Below are positions 51,801-64,000 of a DNA stretch of 64,000 nt, one piece after another (position 1 is the first letter of the stretch; each line of letters starts with the position of its first letter). The notes beneath the pieces were generated by a model. That model worked only from the letters and a program-made list of their open reading frames with translations. It was not told the DNA's origin and did not search any database. Made by a program: the position numbers and the translations under genes. The stretch lies in contig NC_090711.1 of the NCBI RefSeq assembly GCF_040954835.1, positions 3,045,501 to 3,109,500 on the forward strand, in the 5' to 3' direction. This DNA is from Lepisosteus oculatus (lineage: Eukaryota; Chordata; Actinopteri; Semionotiformes; Lepisosteidae).

Positions 51801-54800
51801 CCTCAGAGCCTCCTTGCTGTTTGTTTGGATTCGCCTGTGTTTAAGATGCTTTTCTGATTCAGATTATGTGCTGCCAGTGTATTTGCTCCAGATCTGGAAT
51901 GGCAGTGCAAGGGCTGCCTGTGTGGTACCAGTGCCAGTCTTACTTACCTTTGTGCAGCAGGATTTAAAAATATTTTTATGTATCCGGTGATGCTTTTATT
52001 CTTATTCATATTAGCATTGTTTGCTCATTTTTCTCAGGGCTGTGTCCTAGTACGTTTGAATCCAGTGCCAAGCTCATTGCTCTTTCCTTGTCCACCCATC
52101 TCTCTCTGTGCCTGTGGTGCTTGTGTCTGCGCCGCAGGGGTGGAACCGGCCCAGGTCCAGGAGAGGGTGGAGAACCACCTGAAAAGCCTGCTGATCAAGC
52201 ACTTTGACCCCCAGAAGGCCGATTCCATCTTCACTGTGGAAGGGGAGGTCAGCTGCAGCCCTTCACTCCTCTGTCGTTCTGCTGGGCTCGTGGTTTCCTC
52301 GCGCCTCCTGCCAGTCCAGCTGAGGGGCCCGAGGGGCCGAGTCCTGACTGTGTCCGCGGCCCTGCGGCCTCTGGGCCTGTGAGACGCGGAAGTTCGCCCT
52401 TGCAGACACGTTTGCCTGCTGATCACTTGGAGACGGGGGTGTCACCCCGTGTTCCTCAAGGGTCACAGAGGTTCCTGAGCCCCCAGTTGATGCGGACGAC
52501 CTACTTAGCGACTAAGCGCGTTCTTTAAATTGTCAGCCTCTTGAAGCGGGCGATTTTAAAGGCGCGCTTGGTCGATGGTGCAGTACCTATGAAGGGTCTT
52601 CGGTCCCGGAAGCACGTTAAACATTTGCCACTTAACTAATTTTACAGTGCAGTGGCTGAATAAACCGAGCGCCCATGTCGAATGCATGAAACATGGGGCA
52701 CCTGTTTGAGCTGCTGGTGCCCCAGTAGGATCTCCCTATGCATCAGATGTAAAAGGGGGAGCTGATCTGAGACAGCCAGTACTCTGGAAAGATTTGCAGA
52801 GTGTAGGTTATGACACACGATGCTTCCTTAACTGTTGTAGTAGACTCACTGCCATCTGAACCTGTTTTACATAGAATCCAAAGAGGAGAGCTAGTTAAGT
52901 ACTTTGCTGTGGTTAACAGACAGGGCAGTTACTTGTCTCATTGGCAGATTAGAGGTTTGACCCAGGAGCCGTGTAGCAGTGTGCCCCTTACCATGGAGCC
53001 ACTTGATCCATGAGTCTTATTTCTACGTGTGTGTGGGGGCGTGTGTGGGGTGGGTGTGACCTGTACTGTGTTCTCTGTCTGCGGACAGACGCCCGCCTGG
53101 CTGGAGCAGATGATCGCCCACACCACCTGGAGGGATCTCTTCTACAAGCTGGCGGAGGCTCATCCGGACTGCCTCATGCTCAACTTCACTGTCAAGGTAC
53201 ACCTGGTTCCTCTAGGGGGCAGTGGCGCTGTTCGGCGTGCAGGGCCAGGAGAATATGCTCTTGCACAGTGGTGATCTTATGGTCTGTTGAGCAGGCACAG
53301 TTTGCTCAGTGGTGCTTGGCTTGAGCTGTGCGTCTAAAGAGTAATCCTAAAGTCACAGGGCCACATCAGCAGGGCTTCTTCCAGAGAAACGGACTGCAGT
53401 TGCTGCTCTCACTGACGTGATTTTTATTATTACGTTTTACTTGAACTCCTGTTGTTCCTCTTCTCCGGAAAAGGAAAACTCTTGACTCTAGATGTCTTCT
53501 CCCTGGGTCAGGCACTGTAGTGCTGGGTGTTAAGGGAACTTGTTCCTTGTTTGTGGAACATTAACCAAATGAACAAACACTGAATGGATGCTCATTTACT
53601 TCCAAGTAAAATAACAAAACCACAAAACTGGAAAGAATGCTATATATCTTTTCTTCTTATTTTAAGGGCCCTGCCAGATAGTTTAACTGTTTCTTCTTTC
53701 CTGCGTGACTGGGAGGTTTTGCTCTGTGAGAGACACGTTGAGGGTCAGGGTGGCGTGGAGGAAGTGCTGTCTGACTGTGGCCTCTCGAGAAGCAGCTCCC
53801 CTGACGCTGCCCCTTGCTCTGTCCTCCTGCCCAGCTGATCTCGGACGCGGGGTACCAGGGCGAGATCACCAGCGTGTCCACCGCCTGTCAGCAGCTGGAG
53901 GTGTTCTCTCGCGTCCTCCGCACCTCGCTGGCCACCCTCCTGGATGGAGGAGAGGACAATCTTGAGAAGAACCTGCCCGAGTTCGCTGTGAGTCTCTGCC
54001 CTTTCTGCGTCTGGATTACGGGTTGGCGAAAGAAACTGCCATACAGAGAACTGATGCTGTGGCCCATTTTCCTGCACCATCTACTGTTATGCTTTATTAA
54101 GGAAGTCGGTAATAGGTTTGAGAATGTCATTCAGCAGTTTTTTTAATGTTGGACAAAATGGCTTACTGGAGTGTGAAACACTCCTGCAACTCTCCTTGTA
54201 AAAAACAAACAAACAAAGTGCCTCTTGTATTGCTGTTGTATTGTAGGTCCCAGTCATTACAATTCAATTCAGTTTGTTTTTATATAGCGCCTTTCACAAC
54301 AAGGTTGCCCCAAGGCGCTTCACAACAAAGCAAGTGGCGTTTCGGAACAGAAAGGCTGTGGCTCTCACTGTGTTCTTGTGACTCACACCCCCTTTTCCTC
54401 TGTGCCCCGGGCCCCCGGTTGGCGCCGCGGCGCAGAAGATGGTTTGCCATGGGGAGCACACCTACCTCTTTGCCCAGGCCATGATGTCCATCCTGGCGCA
54501 GGAGGAGCAGGGCGGGTCCGCCGTTCGCCGGATTGCGCAGGAGGTCCAGAAAGCCGCGCACCAAAGGTAGGGGCACAGCGGCGGCAGCTCGGGGTTCCTG
54601 ATGCACCTGCCCGGTCAGGGGGCAACACGGCTTCCTCGGCTGGTGCCAGTCTGCACTTGGAAACAGTACTTGATGGCACTGCTGCCTCATGCCTCATGTT
54701 GGTCATTTGTCGATCGTACTGGCATGTCAAACTGGGCAGCTGTCTGAAACGTTCTGATTAATCTGGGTTTGTTAAGATAAGATATGATCACTTTATTGGC

Positions 54801-57800
54801 CATATACAGTTTCTTGCATTAGGATTTTGTCTTTTTTGCATACCCCAGCTTGCTCTCCATGAGACACACAGACAGGGGGAGAAGCCTGGGGTCAGAGCGC
54901 AGGGTCAGCCTTTTATACGACGCCCCTAGAGCAGTTGGGGTTAAGGGCCTTGCTCAGGGGCCCAACGGAGTAGGATTCCTCTGCCGGCTGTGGGATTTGA
55001 ACCGGCAACCTCCCAGCCACAGGCGCAGATCCTGAGCCACAGGGTCACCACTCCGCCCCCATCTTAAAAAGATGAGCGCTGAGCCCATGCGGTTAATGAG
55101 AAAAGAAACTGGCGACGGAGTTCGGTGTTTATCGCCATTTGGTTCCCCCCCCCCCCGAGAAAGTGCTCGCGCCCATGCCCGTGCTTGTGTGTCGGCTGTT
55201 TCAGGGGCCATGATGCCAGTCAGATCACGCTGGCGCTGGGCACGGCGGCGGCGTACCCCCGGGCCTGCCAGGCCCTCGGTGCTATGCTGTCCAAGGGAGC
55301 CCTCAACCCGGCCGACATCACTGTGCTCTTCAAGATGTTTAGCAGCATGGACCCCCCGCCAGTGGAGCTGGTAAGAGACTTGAGACTCTGCCGCCTGTCT
55401 CTCCGCCTTTAGACCCCGCTCTTGAACAAGACCCTGTCTGGGAACCTCGGGGCTGACCCCAACCCGAATCCTCAGCACTGAACTGAACCCCAATCCCATC
55501 GCTCAGGGGTGCTGGGGTTGCTCAGTGTGTCATCACACTGCATTGACTTGTAAATGTCTTGGGTACTGGGTATAGGTTTCTCGGTTTCTTTATAAATTTG
55601 TGTATCTCAGCTCTCTCATGGGTTAATCGAGTCCCATGTGCGCCTGTGCAATCTGCAGCGCGGGGGTCTTGGGATCTCGGGACAGTTGTTCTGGTTTGCC
55701 TGGGGGGGGGGTCTAAATGAGGCCGTTTCTGTTTCTCCGACCGCCAGATCCGAGTCCCCGCGTTTCTGGACCTGTTCATGCAGTCTCTGTTCAAACCCGG
55801 GGCCAAGATCAACCAGGACCACAAGCACAAGTACATCCAGATCCTGGCCTACGCGGCAAGCGTGGTGGAAACCTGGAAGAAGGTGACTTCGCCGGGGTCT
55901 CCCATTTCCCCCTCGACGGCTCTCGAGAACACAATATCTGCGGTGTTGTGTGTTGAAAGTCACGTCCCAGGGTCCAGCTCGGGCAGAGCTCTGTCACCCA
56001 GGCGTGGCTGGCTCAAACCCCGGTCACAGCACTAGCCAACTGTGACTGGGGCTCCCCGCGTGATGGCGCGCAGTCCGCTAAGCACCACAGGGTCAGGCGC
56101 GAGTTTGGTCGGCCTGGGCCCGGCAAATGGCCGCCCCCCGTCACAAGCCAGATGTGTGCAGGAGTCAGAGCCGACTCTCTGACCTCGGGCACAGAGGGGC
56201 GAGGTGGTCATGGCTCTGTGGCTGGCTGTGTCAGGACAGCATGGCACGACTGCAGCCTGAGATTCAAATCTTTAAAAAAATATATGATTCAATACAAAAA
56301 AAAATCATATGAACTATTTTGTTATTGGAGAATGTTTTCAAACCACAGGGCGTCATTAGTCCAGAGTAGTTGCTATGGGTCCATAACTCCTGAGAATGTA
56401 GGTATTCTCCTGCCTCTGTCCATCCACATATGTGTGTGTGGCTGTGTCTGGACTGCCCTACACGCTTTTAGTTTTTAAAATGCAAAGCTTCAGAGAGGTG
56501 TACTACCGTTCCTTCTCCTCTTGTGTGTCCCAGAATAAGCGAGTGAACATCAACAAGGACGAGCTGAAGTCCACCTCCAAGGCCATCGAGACTGTACACA
56601 ACCTCTGCTGCAATGAGAACAAGGGAGCGACTGAGCTGGTGGCTGAGCTCAGCACGCTGTACCAGTGCATCCGGTGAGCAGGACAGGAGCACGGCCACGC
56701 TGACCGCTGTCTCTCTGTGCACCCCTCCTCTATCCCATGAGCAGGACAGGGACACGGGCACACTGACACTGTACTACATATTTCCTCTTTCTGTGCCAGA
56801 TTCCCAGTGGTGGCAATGGGGGTGTTGAAGTGGGTGGACTGGACAGTTTCGGAACCCCGTTACTTCCAGCTGCAGACAGACCACACACCTGTCCACCTGG
56901 CACTGCTGGACGAGGTAACCGATCCGGAACAATGCAATTTTTCCTAATGTTTGCTAAGAAAGAAAAACGAGAAAAAGACTAAATGAAACCATGCTGTTAA
57001 AATAGAAGTTGGCAGAACCAAGTAAGGGGCAGAGAAAGCTAGTTTAAGCAGGTACTGAAGATGACAAGGGTTTTTTTTCTTTTTTTTTTTTTTATATGAG
57101 AAGGTCCAGATGTGCTGCTGTCAGTTGCTGTGACGCAGGGAGTGTGGAATGAGGGGAACCTGACTCTTCCCACACTGTGTGCCTTTTCTTTTGCAGATTA
57201 GCACCTGCCATCAGCTTCTGCACCCCCAGGTCCTGCAGCTGCTGGTCAAGCTGTTTGAGACCGAGCACTCCCAGCTGGACGTCATGGAGCAGGTGAGAGA
57301 GGTGCCCCTCCCCCACCCCCCACCGAGCTGAGACGCGGGTTTAATGACACCGCCTGGGAGCTGATGCTGTGTCCTCCTCCCTCCCCTGCCAGCTGGAGCT
57401 GAAGAAGACTCTGCTGGACCGCATGGTGCACCTGCTGAGCCGAGGCTACGTGCTGCCGGTTGTGGGCTACATCCGCAAGTGCCTGGAGAAGCTCAACACC
57501 GACATCTCCCTCATCCGCTACTTTGTCACTGAGGTAAGGAGTGCTGGGGGGCGGGCTGTCTCCTCTGAGGTCGCCTGGGGGATTGGGGTGGGGGTCATTT
57601 TATTTACTCGAATAGTAAAAGCCGGAGGAAGGCGTTTCGATCCCTGCATCTGTTCCGTGATTAGTGACCAAGATAATGGCCATCGAGGGTCTTGCCTTCT
57701 TCGGAACGCGCCTCCTGTCTCTTCTTCCACCAAGAGCCTGCTCTGTTGGGACAGTCAGAGCTCAGGTGAGAGGGGAACGGTGTGATGATGTGCAACACAA

Positions 57801-58653
57801 GAAGTGTGGGTGGAGTTTCATTCACTCCCAAGAGCACGAGCCTGCTGTGGAGGAGGTGGCCTCGGCTTTCGGCTCGCTTGTAACAGATCCGTGTAGGAGC
57901 AGGAGGAGTGAGCCGAGGAGCAGAGGGAAGCATGCTCCCCCGCCTCTGCTCCTCGGCCACTTTCCCGTGCCTCTCCCTTGTCCCCTGGACACTTGGTCAA
58001 GAGCTCTTCTCGACTGTCGGGCAGGTCCTGGACGTGATCACTCCCCCCTACACCTCGGATTTCGTGCAGCTCTTCCTGCCGATCCTGGAGAACGACAGCA
58101 TCGCGGGGACCATCCGGGCGGAGGGGGAGCATGACCCCGTGGCTGAGTTCATCGGTGAGCTCCTGTCCCAACACGCAGCGCGCGTGCAACTGTTCCCACT
58201 GCCAGGAACCCTCCATTGCTCTGCAGTTGTGTTAATTACATGCATGTTTTATGTGTTTAACACACAAATTCACTCAGCTGCTGTTCAGATGCAAAAATCA
58301 CTTTCCTGTGGGGAAAGGTTTGGAAGCACATGGAGACATAAATTCAGCTGAACAGCAACAAAAAATTAAGGAACAAGTAATAGGTTTATTCCCTGCTGAA
58401 GAGAGAAGAAAACACTTTTCGGCTGTGGAGCCTTCTTCGGGTGTGAAGAAGGCTCCACAGCCAAAAACCTGTTTTCTTTCTTCTCTTTTCAGCAGGGAAT
58501 AAATCTATTGTTCCTTTGCAGCCTATGCATGCTGATGCAGCTACCCACCTGAACTAACAACAACAACAACAACAACAAAAAATGCATCACTAATTTGTTT
58601 CCTTTGCTTGTTTTTCAGCGCACTGCAAATCCAACTTCATCATGGTGAACTAA
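48828..58653 (+). CDS. nelfcd: nelfcd (TH1L): NELF complex subunit C/D, 15 coding exons, 579 aa
   Basis: NELF-C/D is a core subunit of the negative elongation factor, which with DSIF holds RNA polymerase II in promoter-proximal pause in the nucleus. Fifteen exons join in frame (1740 nt with stop). The predicted protein is colinear with vertebrate NELF-C/D: an acidic N-terminus starting [12 protein letters not shown], then YIMEP-IFNTLK, the [15 protein letters not shown] segment, [20 protein letters not shown], the helical HEAT-like body with [59 protein letters not shown], and the end [10 protein letters not shown]. The first in-frame ATG is the one at 48828, equivalent to the human NELF-D start; the frame runs open upstream to 48741 without a Met. 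Follows gnas and faces ctsz as in human. Confidence 0.96.
48885..49818 (+). other. nelfcd: nelfcd intron 1
   Basis: GTATAT to GCCAG. The 5' part is T/G-rich. No repeat or second gene recognised. Confidence 0.75.
49819..49931 (+). CDS. nelfcd: nelfcd exon 2
   Basis: Residues 20-56 plus two bases: acidic linker ([12 protein letters not shown]), then [17 protein letters not shown]. Acceptor TCTGCCAG, donor GTAAGA. Confidence 0.95.
49932..50723 (+). other. nelfcd: nelfcd intron 2 with (TG)n/(TGTGTC)n and an old repeat
   Basis: A TG/TCTG microsatellite occupies 49972-50062, a short (ATT)n lies at about 50216-50233, and an AT-rich interspersed repeat (TTTTTATATAGTGCTTTTAA onward) at about 50240-50480. 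Confidence 0.75.
49972..50062 (+). repeat. TGTGTC/TG microsatellite
   Basis: About 90 bp of (TG)n interrupted by periodic C, 41 bp after nelfcd exon 2. Confidence 0.95.
50724..50833 (+). CDS. nelfcd: nelfcd exon 3
   Basis: Residues 57-94: [19 protein letters not shown] and the [12 protein letters not shown] segment. Acceptor CTTTCCAG, donor GTACGA. Confidence 0.95.
50834..52137 (+). other. nelfcd: nelfcd intron 3
   Basis: GTACGA to CCGCAG. The first half is a dispersed repeat copy carrying an internal minisatellite (50868-51508). The remainder is AT-rich and unremarkable. Confidence 0.85.
50868..51508 (+). repeat. dispersed fish repeat with internal 38-bp minisatellite
   Basis: Ends match the 15455 family: CCGTCCATTTTCTAATCGCT at the left; CAGGGCCAGTTTTCCCAGAA, GGGAAAGCATGCAAACACC and GGCCACCGTGCTGCC at the right. 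Between them, 50951-51292 holds nine 38-bp units (GGTGCAAGGCGGGGTACACC then CTGGGTGGGACACCAGCA) with C/G and CACCC/CAGCC variants. Confidence 0.9.
52138..52247 (+). CDS. nelfcd: nelfcd exon 4
   Basis: Residues 94-130: [18 protein letters not shown], then [17 protein letters not shown]. Acceptor GCCGCAG, donor GTCAGC. Confidence 0.95.
52248..53088 (+). other. nelfcd: nelfcd intron 4
   Basis: GTCAGC to GACAG. A degraded repeat tail (GATTTTAAAGGCGCGCTTGG) near 52550; otherwise nothing recognised. Confidence 0.75.
53089..53196 (+). CDS. nelfcd: nelfcd exon 5
   Basis: Thirty-six codons, residues 131-166: [20 protein letters not shown] to LMLNFTVK. Acceptor GCGGACAG, donor GTACAC. Confidence 0.96.
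53197..53834 (+). other. nelfcd: nelfcd intron 5
   Basis: GTACAC to CCCAG. Holds a CTCF-like site CCTCTAGGGGGCAG at 53209-53222 (13/14 of the core). No repeat recognised. Confidence 0.7.
53835..53987 (+). CDS. nelfcd: nelfcd exon 6
   Basis: Fifty-one codons, residues 167-217: [20 protein letters not shown] to EKNLPEFA. Acceptor CTGCCCAG, donor GTGAGT. Confidence 0.96.
53988..54435 (+). other. nelfcd: nelfcd intron 6 with L2-type tail
   Basis: At 54255-54335, inverted, a typical fish tail: on the minus strand TTGTGAAGCGCCTTGGGGCA then AAAGGCGCTATATAAAAACA. Confidence 0.75.
54436..54566 (+). CDS. nelfcd: nelfcd exon 7
   Basis: Residues 218-261: [20 protein letters not shown] to [13 protein letters not shown]. 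The last residues differ from the human RFAQEK. Acceptor CGGCGCAG, donor GTAGGG. Confidence 0.95.
54567..55204 (+). other. nelfcd: nelfcd intron 7 with V-SINE-like copy
   Basis: GTAGGG to TTTCAG. Mostly occupied by an inverted SINE (54772-55060). Confidence 0.85.
54772..55060 (-). mobile_element. tRNA-derived SINE (V-SINE-like)
   Basis: On the minus strand: a tRNA-like head with A box GTGGCTCAGG (55031-55040) and B box GGTTCAAATCCC (54992-55003), a central GAGCAAGGCCCTTAACCCC block typical of fish V-SINEs, and a tail GGCCAATAAAGTGATCATA. Nearly full length; not a functional tRNA. Confidence 0.8.
55205..55370 (+). CDS. nelfcd: nelfcd exon 8
   Basis: Residues 261-316: [20 protein letters not shown] to [13 protein letters not shown]. 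Acceptor TGTTTCAG, donor GTAAGA. Confidence 0.96.
55371..56533 (+). other. nelfcd: nelfcd introns 8 and 9
   Basis: Introns 55371-55747 and 55883-56533. The second includes GC-rich repeat-like sequence (55985-56220) with GGCTCAAACCCCGG, possibly an old tRNA-derived SINE. Nothing else recognised. Confidence 0.7.
55748..55882 (+). CDS. nelfcd: nelfcd exon 9
   Basis: Forty-five codons, residues 317-361: [20 protein letters not shown] to [10 protein letters not shown]. Acceptor CCGCCAG, donor GTGACT. Confidence 0.96.
56534..56673 (+). CDS. nelfcd: nelfcd exon 10
   Basis: Residues 362-408: [20 protein letters not shown] to [11 protein letters not shown]. Acceptor TGTCCCAG, donor GTGAGC. Confidence 0.96.
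56800..56914 (+). CDS. nelfcd: nelfcd exon 11
   Basis: Residues 408-446: [20 protein letters not shown] to [10 protein letters not shown]. Acceptor TGTGCCAG, donor GTAACC. Confidence 0.96.
57197..57292 (+). CDS. nelfcd: nelfcd exon 12
   Basis: Thirty-two codons, residues 447-478: [20 protein letters not shown], then [12 protein letters not shown]. Acceptor TTTTGCAG, donor GTGAGA. Confidence 0.96.
57393..57533 (+). CDS. nelfcd: nelfcd exon 13
   Basis: Forty-seven codons, residues 479-525: [20 protein letters not shown] to SLIRYFVTE. Acceptor CCTGCCAG, donor GTAAGG. Confidence 0.96.
57534..58024 (+). other. nelfcd: nelfcd intron 13
   Basis: GTAAGG to GGGCAG. No repeat or gene recognised. Confidence 0.75.
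58025..58154 (+). CDS. nelfcd: nelfcd exon 14
   Basis: Residues 526-569: [20 protein letters not shown] to [10 protein letters not shown]. Acceptor TCGGGCAG, donor GTGAGC. Confidence 0.96.
58155..58618 (+). other. nelfcd: nelfcd intron 14
   Basis: GTGAGC to TTCAG. Contains a foldback element (58368-58516) and a short (CAA)n (58556-58577). Confidence 0.85.
58368..58516. mobile_element. foldback MITE with about 73-bp inverted arms
   Basis: The left arm 58368-58440 (AAGGAACAAGTAATAGGTTT, TTCCCTGCTGAAGAGAGAAG, GGCTGTGGAGCCTTCTTC) is mirrored by the right arm 58444-58516 with few mismatches and small indels; the loop is a few bases. A related copy with a short right arm is at 60648-60770. Confidence 0.85.
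58619..58653 (+). CDS. nelfcd: nelfcd exon 15, stop codon
   Basis: Completes codon 569 and encodes [10 protein letters not shown] and TAA, identical to the human C-terminus as I know it. Acceptor TTTTTCAG. Confidence 0.95.
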
Positions 58654-59290
58654 AGTCCTGGGATCTGTTTTGTGAGCGATGAGGGAACCAGGGCAGTCCA
58701 GAAGGTACCGTTTCGGATATCTGAGCCAGCCAGTTGTGGACACTGCCCAAGGGGGGAGCGCACCTGTGAGAGTTGGCCAGCAGTGAGGAACTCCCTCTGA
58801 GTGGCAGTATGGACATAGTCAGGGAGAGCCCTCCAGAGCCTTGCCCTATTGAAGCAAACAGCCTTAATGTAAGCGCAAAATCTACTGCTGCAGCACAACA
58901 CTAAGCACAAAATGTAGCAGGAGGAGAGAGAGAGAGTTTCTTTTTTATCTTGTGCAGCACGCAGGGTTTTGTCAGATATTCATGCAGAAGACTGATCTCT
59001 ATATATATATGCCATCCGTGAAGAAACAGTGTGAAGATTATGATCATTTTAATATGGCAGGGCTCTGTACAAGCAAGGCCACCCCTTTTGAGAGAGAGCG
59101 CAATGGGTATTCATAGCTCGGTCAGTTGGTTGTAATCAGCTGTGCAGCTCTTTTGGCTCACACTTTCAACTTTGATTATTTTTTTATAAAAATGACTACT
59201 AAAAATATAATGTTCATTACCGATTCATGGAAGAAATGTGGTCCAGGTGTGTAAAAAAATAAAAATAAAAATGCTTTTCTGTTCAGCTTA
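58654..59290 (+). other. nelfcd: nelfcd 3' UTR
   Basis: Non-coding, AT-rich at its end. Tandem AATAAA hexamers at 59258-59263 and 59264-59269 mark the probable end. Confidence 0.65.
59258..59269 (+). terminator. nelfcd: nelfcd polyadenylation signals
   Basis: Two adjacent AATAAA hexamers about 605 nt after the stop. Confidence 0.7.
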
Positions 59291-59459
59291 GTGGAGGAGT
59301 CATTTGTCTTTTGGGGTTTCTTTCATGTCAGAAGGAGGTTAAGGGTACTGATCCCACACTCCTTCAGATGATACCTCCATCTCTTCCCCTGTTTTGTGTG
59401 GATTCCCACTTGCAAAGAGCACAACTGTACACTCATCAAATCATGACTTCAGACACAGC

Positions 59460-60377
59460 TGTGACTTTCACTCATGTTTTATTGCAGTCAAAATAACAGC
59501 AGTGATTTTCTTCCCATAGTTTTCCTTATGCAGTTGTAAAACAAGGCACATGATCTAGATCGAACAGTTGCCTAACCTCTGCTGCATCCCAGAGGTCAGC
59601 TATGACATTTGTTCTGAAGGACTCCTCTCCACAGCCAGGGCAGGTTCAAGGCAAATGAGATTGAATTCTATGCTTCTAAAATGTAAGGCTTAGGTTTAAT
59701 TGCATCCACATTTAAAAACAAATGTTTTTCCTCTGCTGTTGAATGTCAGTATCACCAAATAGTCCTGAATAGTCATACCCATGCAGAGAGCTTGTTCCCA
59801 GAAACAAAAGAAAGTGCAATAGTACATTTCCCCTTACACAACAAAATCAGTGCCATTCAAAGTTAAGACATTTGTTCTTCTAAAAAAATAGAAAAGGCAT
59901 TGGTTCTGTAAACACGATAAAATATTCCTTTTGATAACTGCATAGCAAAACTTAAAATCAAATTAAAACAAGAGTAAAACCAGGCTTAACTCTTCTTCTT
60001 AAACTGATTCTTTGTACTGTGGCTTTATGATTACTGCAATGCTTGTCAGTTTAATGTCAGAAAATGCCCTCTTCAGAAAAATGCATCCATGATTGATCTT
60101 TGGCAGAGCGTATGCTAGGAAGTGTGTCAGAATCTTAAAAAAAAAGTGTATAGTGGCTTTAAAAGCAATCATTTTGCAGCGTGTTCATTTGCACTTTAGT
60201 GTGGTTTTAAACACCCAAGTCAGGACGAATGCTGCTGTGTGACCTGCGAGTCTGGAAGACACTGCCCTTCCTCTCCTCCCACCGGAGACTGTTCAGGTAG
60301 TGTTATGGCCACTATAAAGGATGCGTGTTCTGGAAAGGAAGCATTTCCCAACATACCTGCAAAGAGCACCTGGCCCT
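59460..60377 (-). other. ctsz: ctsz 3' UTR
   Basis: Minus-strand non-coding sequence from the ctsz stop to an AATAAA at 59478-59483. AT-rich; no other gene. Confidence 0.6.
59478..59483 (-). terminator. ctsz: ctsz polyadenylation signal
   Basis: AATAAA on the minus strand (TTTATT on +), about 895 nt after the ctsz stop and about 200 bp from the nelfcd signals on the opposite strand. Confidence 0.6.

Positions 60378-64000
<3,623 letters not shown>

Overview
This window is vertebrate nuclear DNA, most likely from a ray-finned fish. The genes have many short exons with GT-AG introns, the predicted proteins are close to vertebrate families, and the introns carry fish-type interspersed repeats: a V-SINE-like tRNA-derived element, L2-type 3' tails ending in a GCGCTATATAAA motif, non-LTR retrotransposon tails, foldback MITEs and CA/ATT microsatellites. 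I see no prokaryotic genes, phage, CRISPR array or rRNA. I cannot name the species.

Three genes can be reconstructed. (1) gnas, + strand, 5377-43383: 12 coding exons giving a 379-residue stimulatory G-protein alpha subunit (short-form architecture, with no equivalent of mammalian exon 3 found). (2) nelfcd (TH1L), + strand, 48828-58653: 15 coding exons giving a 579-residue NELF-C/D subunit, starting at the position of the shorter human NELF-D isoform. (3) ctsz, - strand, from 60378 to the window edge: five exons of the cysteine protease cathepsin Z/X. The first coding exon lies at or beyond the right edge. The order and orientation gnas> nelfcd> <ctsz match human 20q13.32 as I know it. All exon lengths and splice phases join in frame with consensus AG/GT borders; the one weak donor is nelfcd exon 1 (GTATAT).

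Layout. 1-5376: upstream of gnas, with microsatellite, old repeats and an AT/homopolymer-rich 5' region holding several CRE half-sites. 5377-43383: gnas, whose introns hold most of the sequence. Intron 1 is 7.5 kb. The second intron is 11.6 kb and holds a 1.8-kb G-rich minisatellite of about 40-bp units, each containing a 5'-splice-site-like GGTAAGA. The fourth intron, between human-numbered exons 5 and 6, has a second minisatellite and a retrotransposon tail. The fifth intron, between exons 6 and 7, is 9.1 kb with CpG-rich, regulatory-looking patches. 43384-about 45.8 kb: gnas 3' UTR. 45.8-48.8 kb: intergenic, with a CTCF-like site just before nelfcd. 48828-59.27 kb: nelfcd with its 3' UTR. 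59.46 kb-64000: ctsz, converging tail-to-tail with nelfcd about 0.2 kb away.

The three genes are functionally unrelated: cAMP signalling, transcriptional pausing and lysosomal proteolysis. They are linked here by conserved synteny and not by an operon-like arrangement. I found no wholly new biological system. The most unusual items are the splice-donor-like minisatellite in the second gnas intron, the MEF2/RFX/AP-1 motif cluster in the fifth gnas intron, the foldback elements, and a dispersed repeat family with an internal 38-bp tandem expansion.
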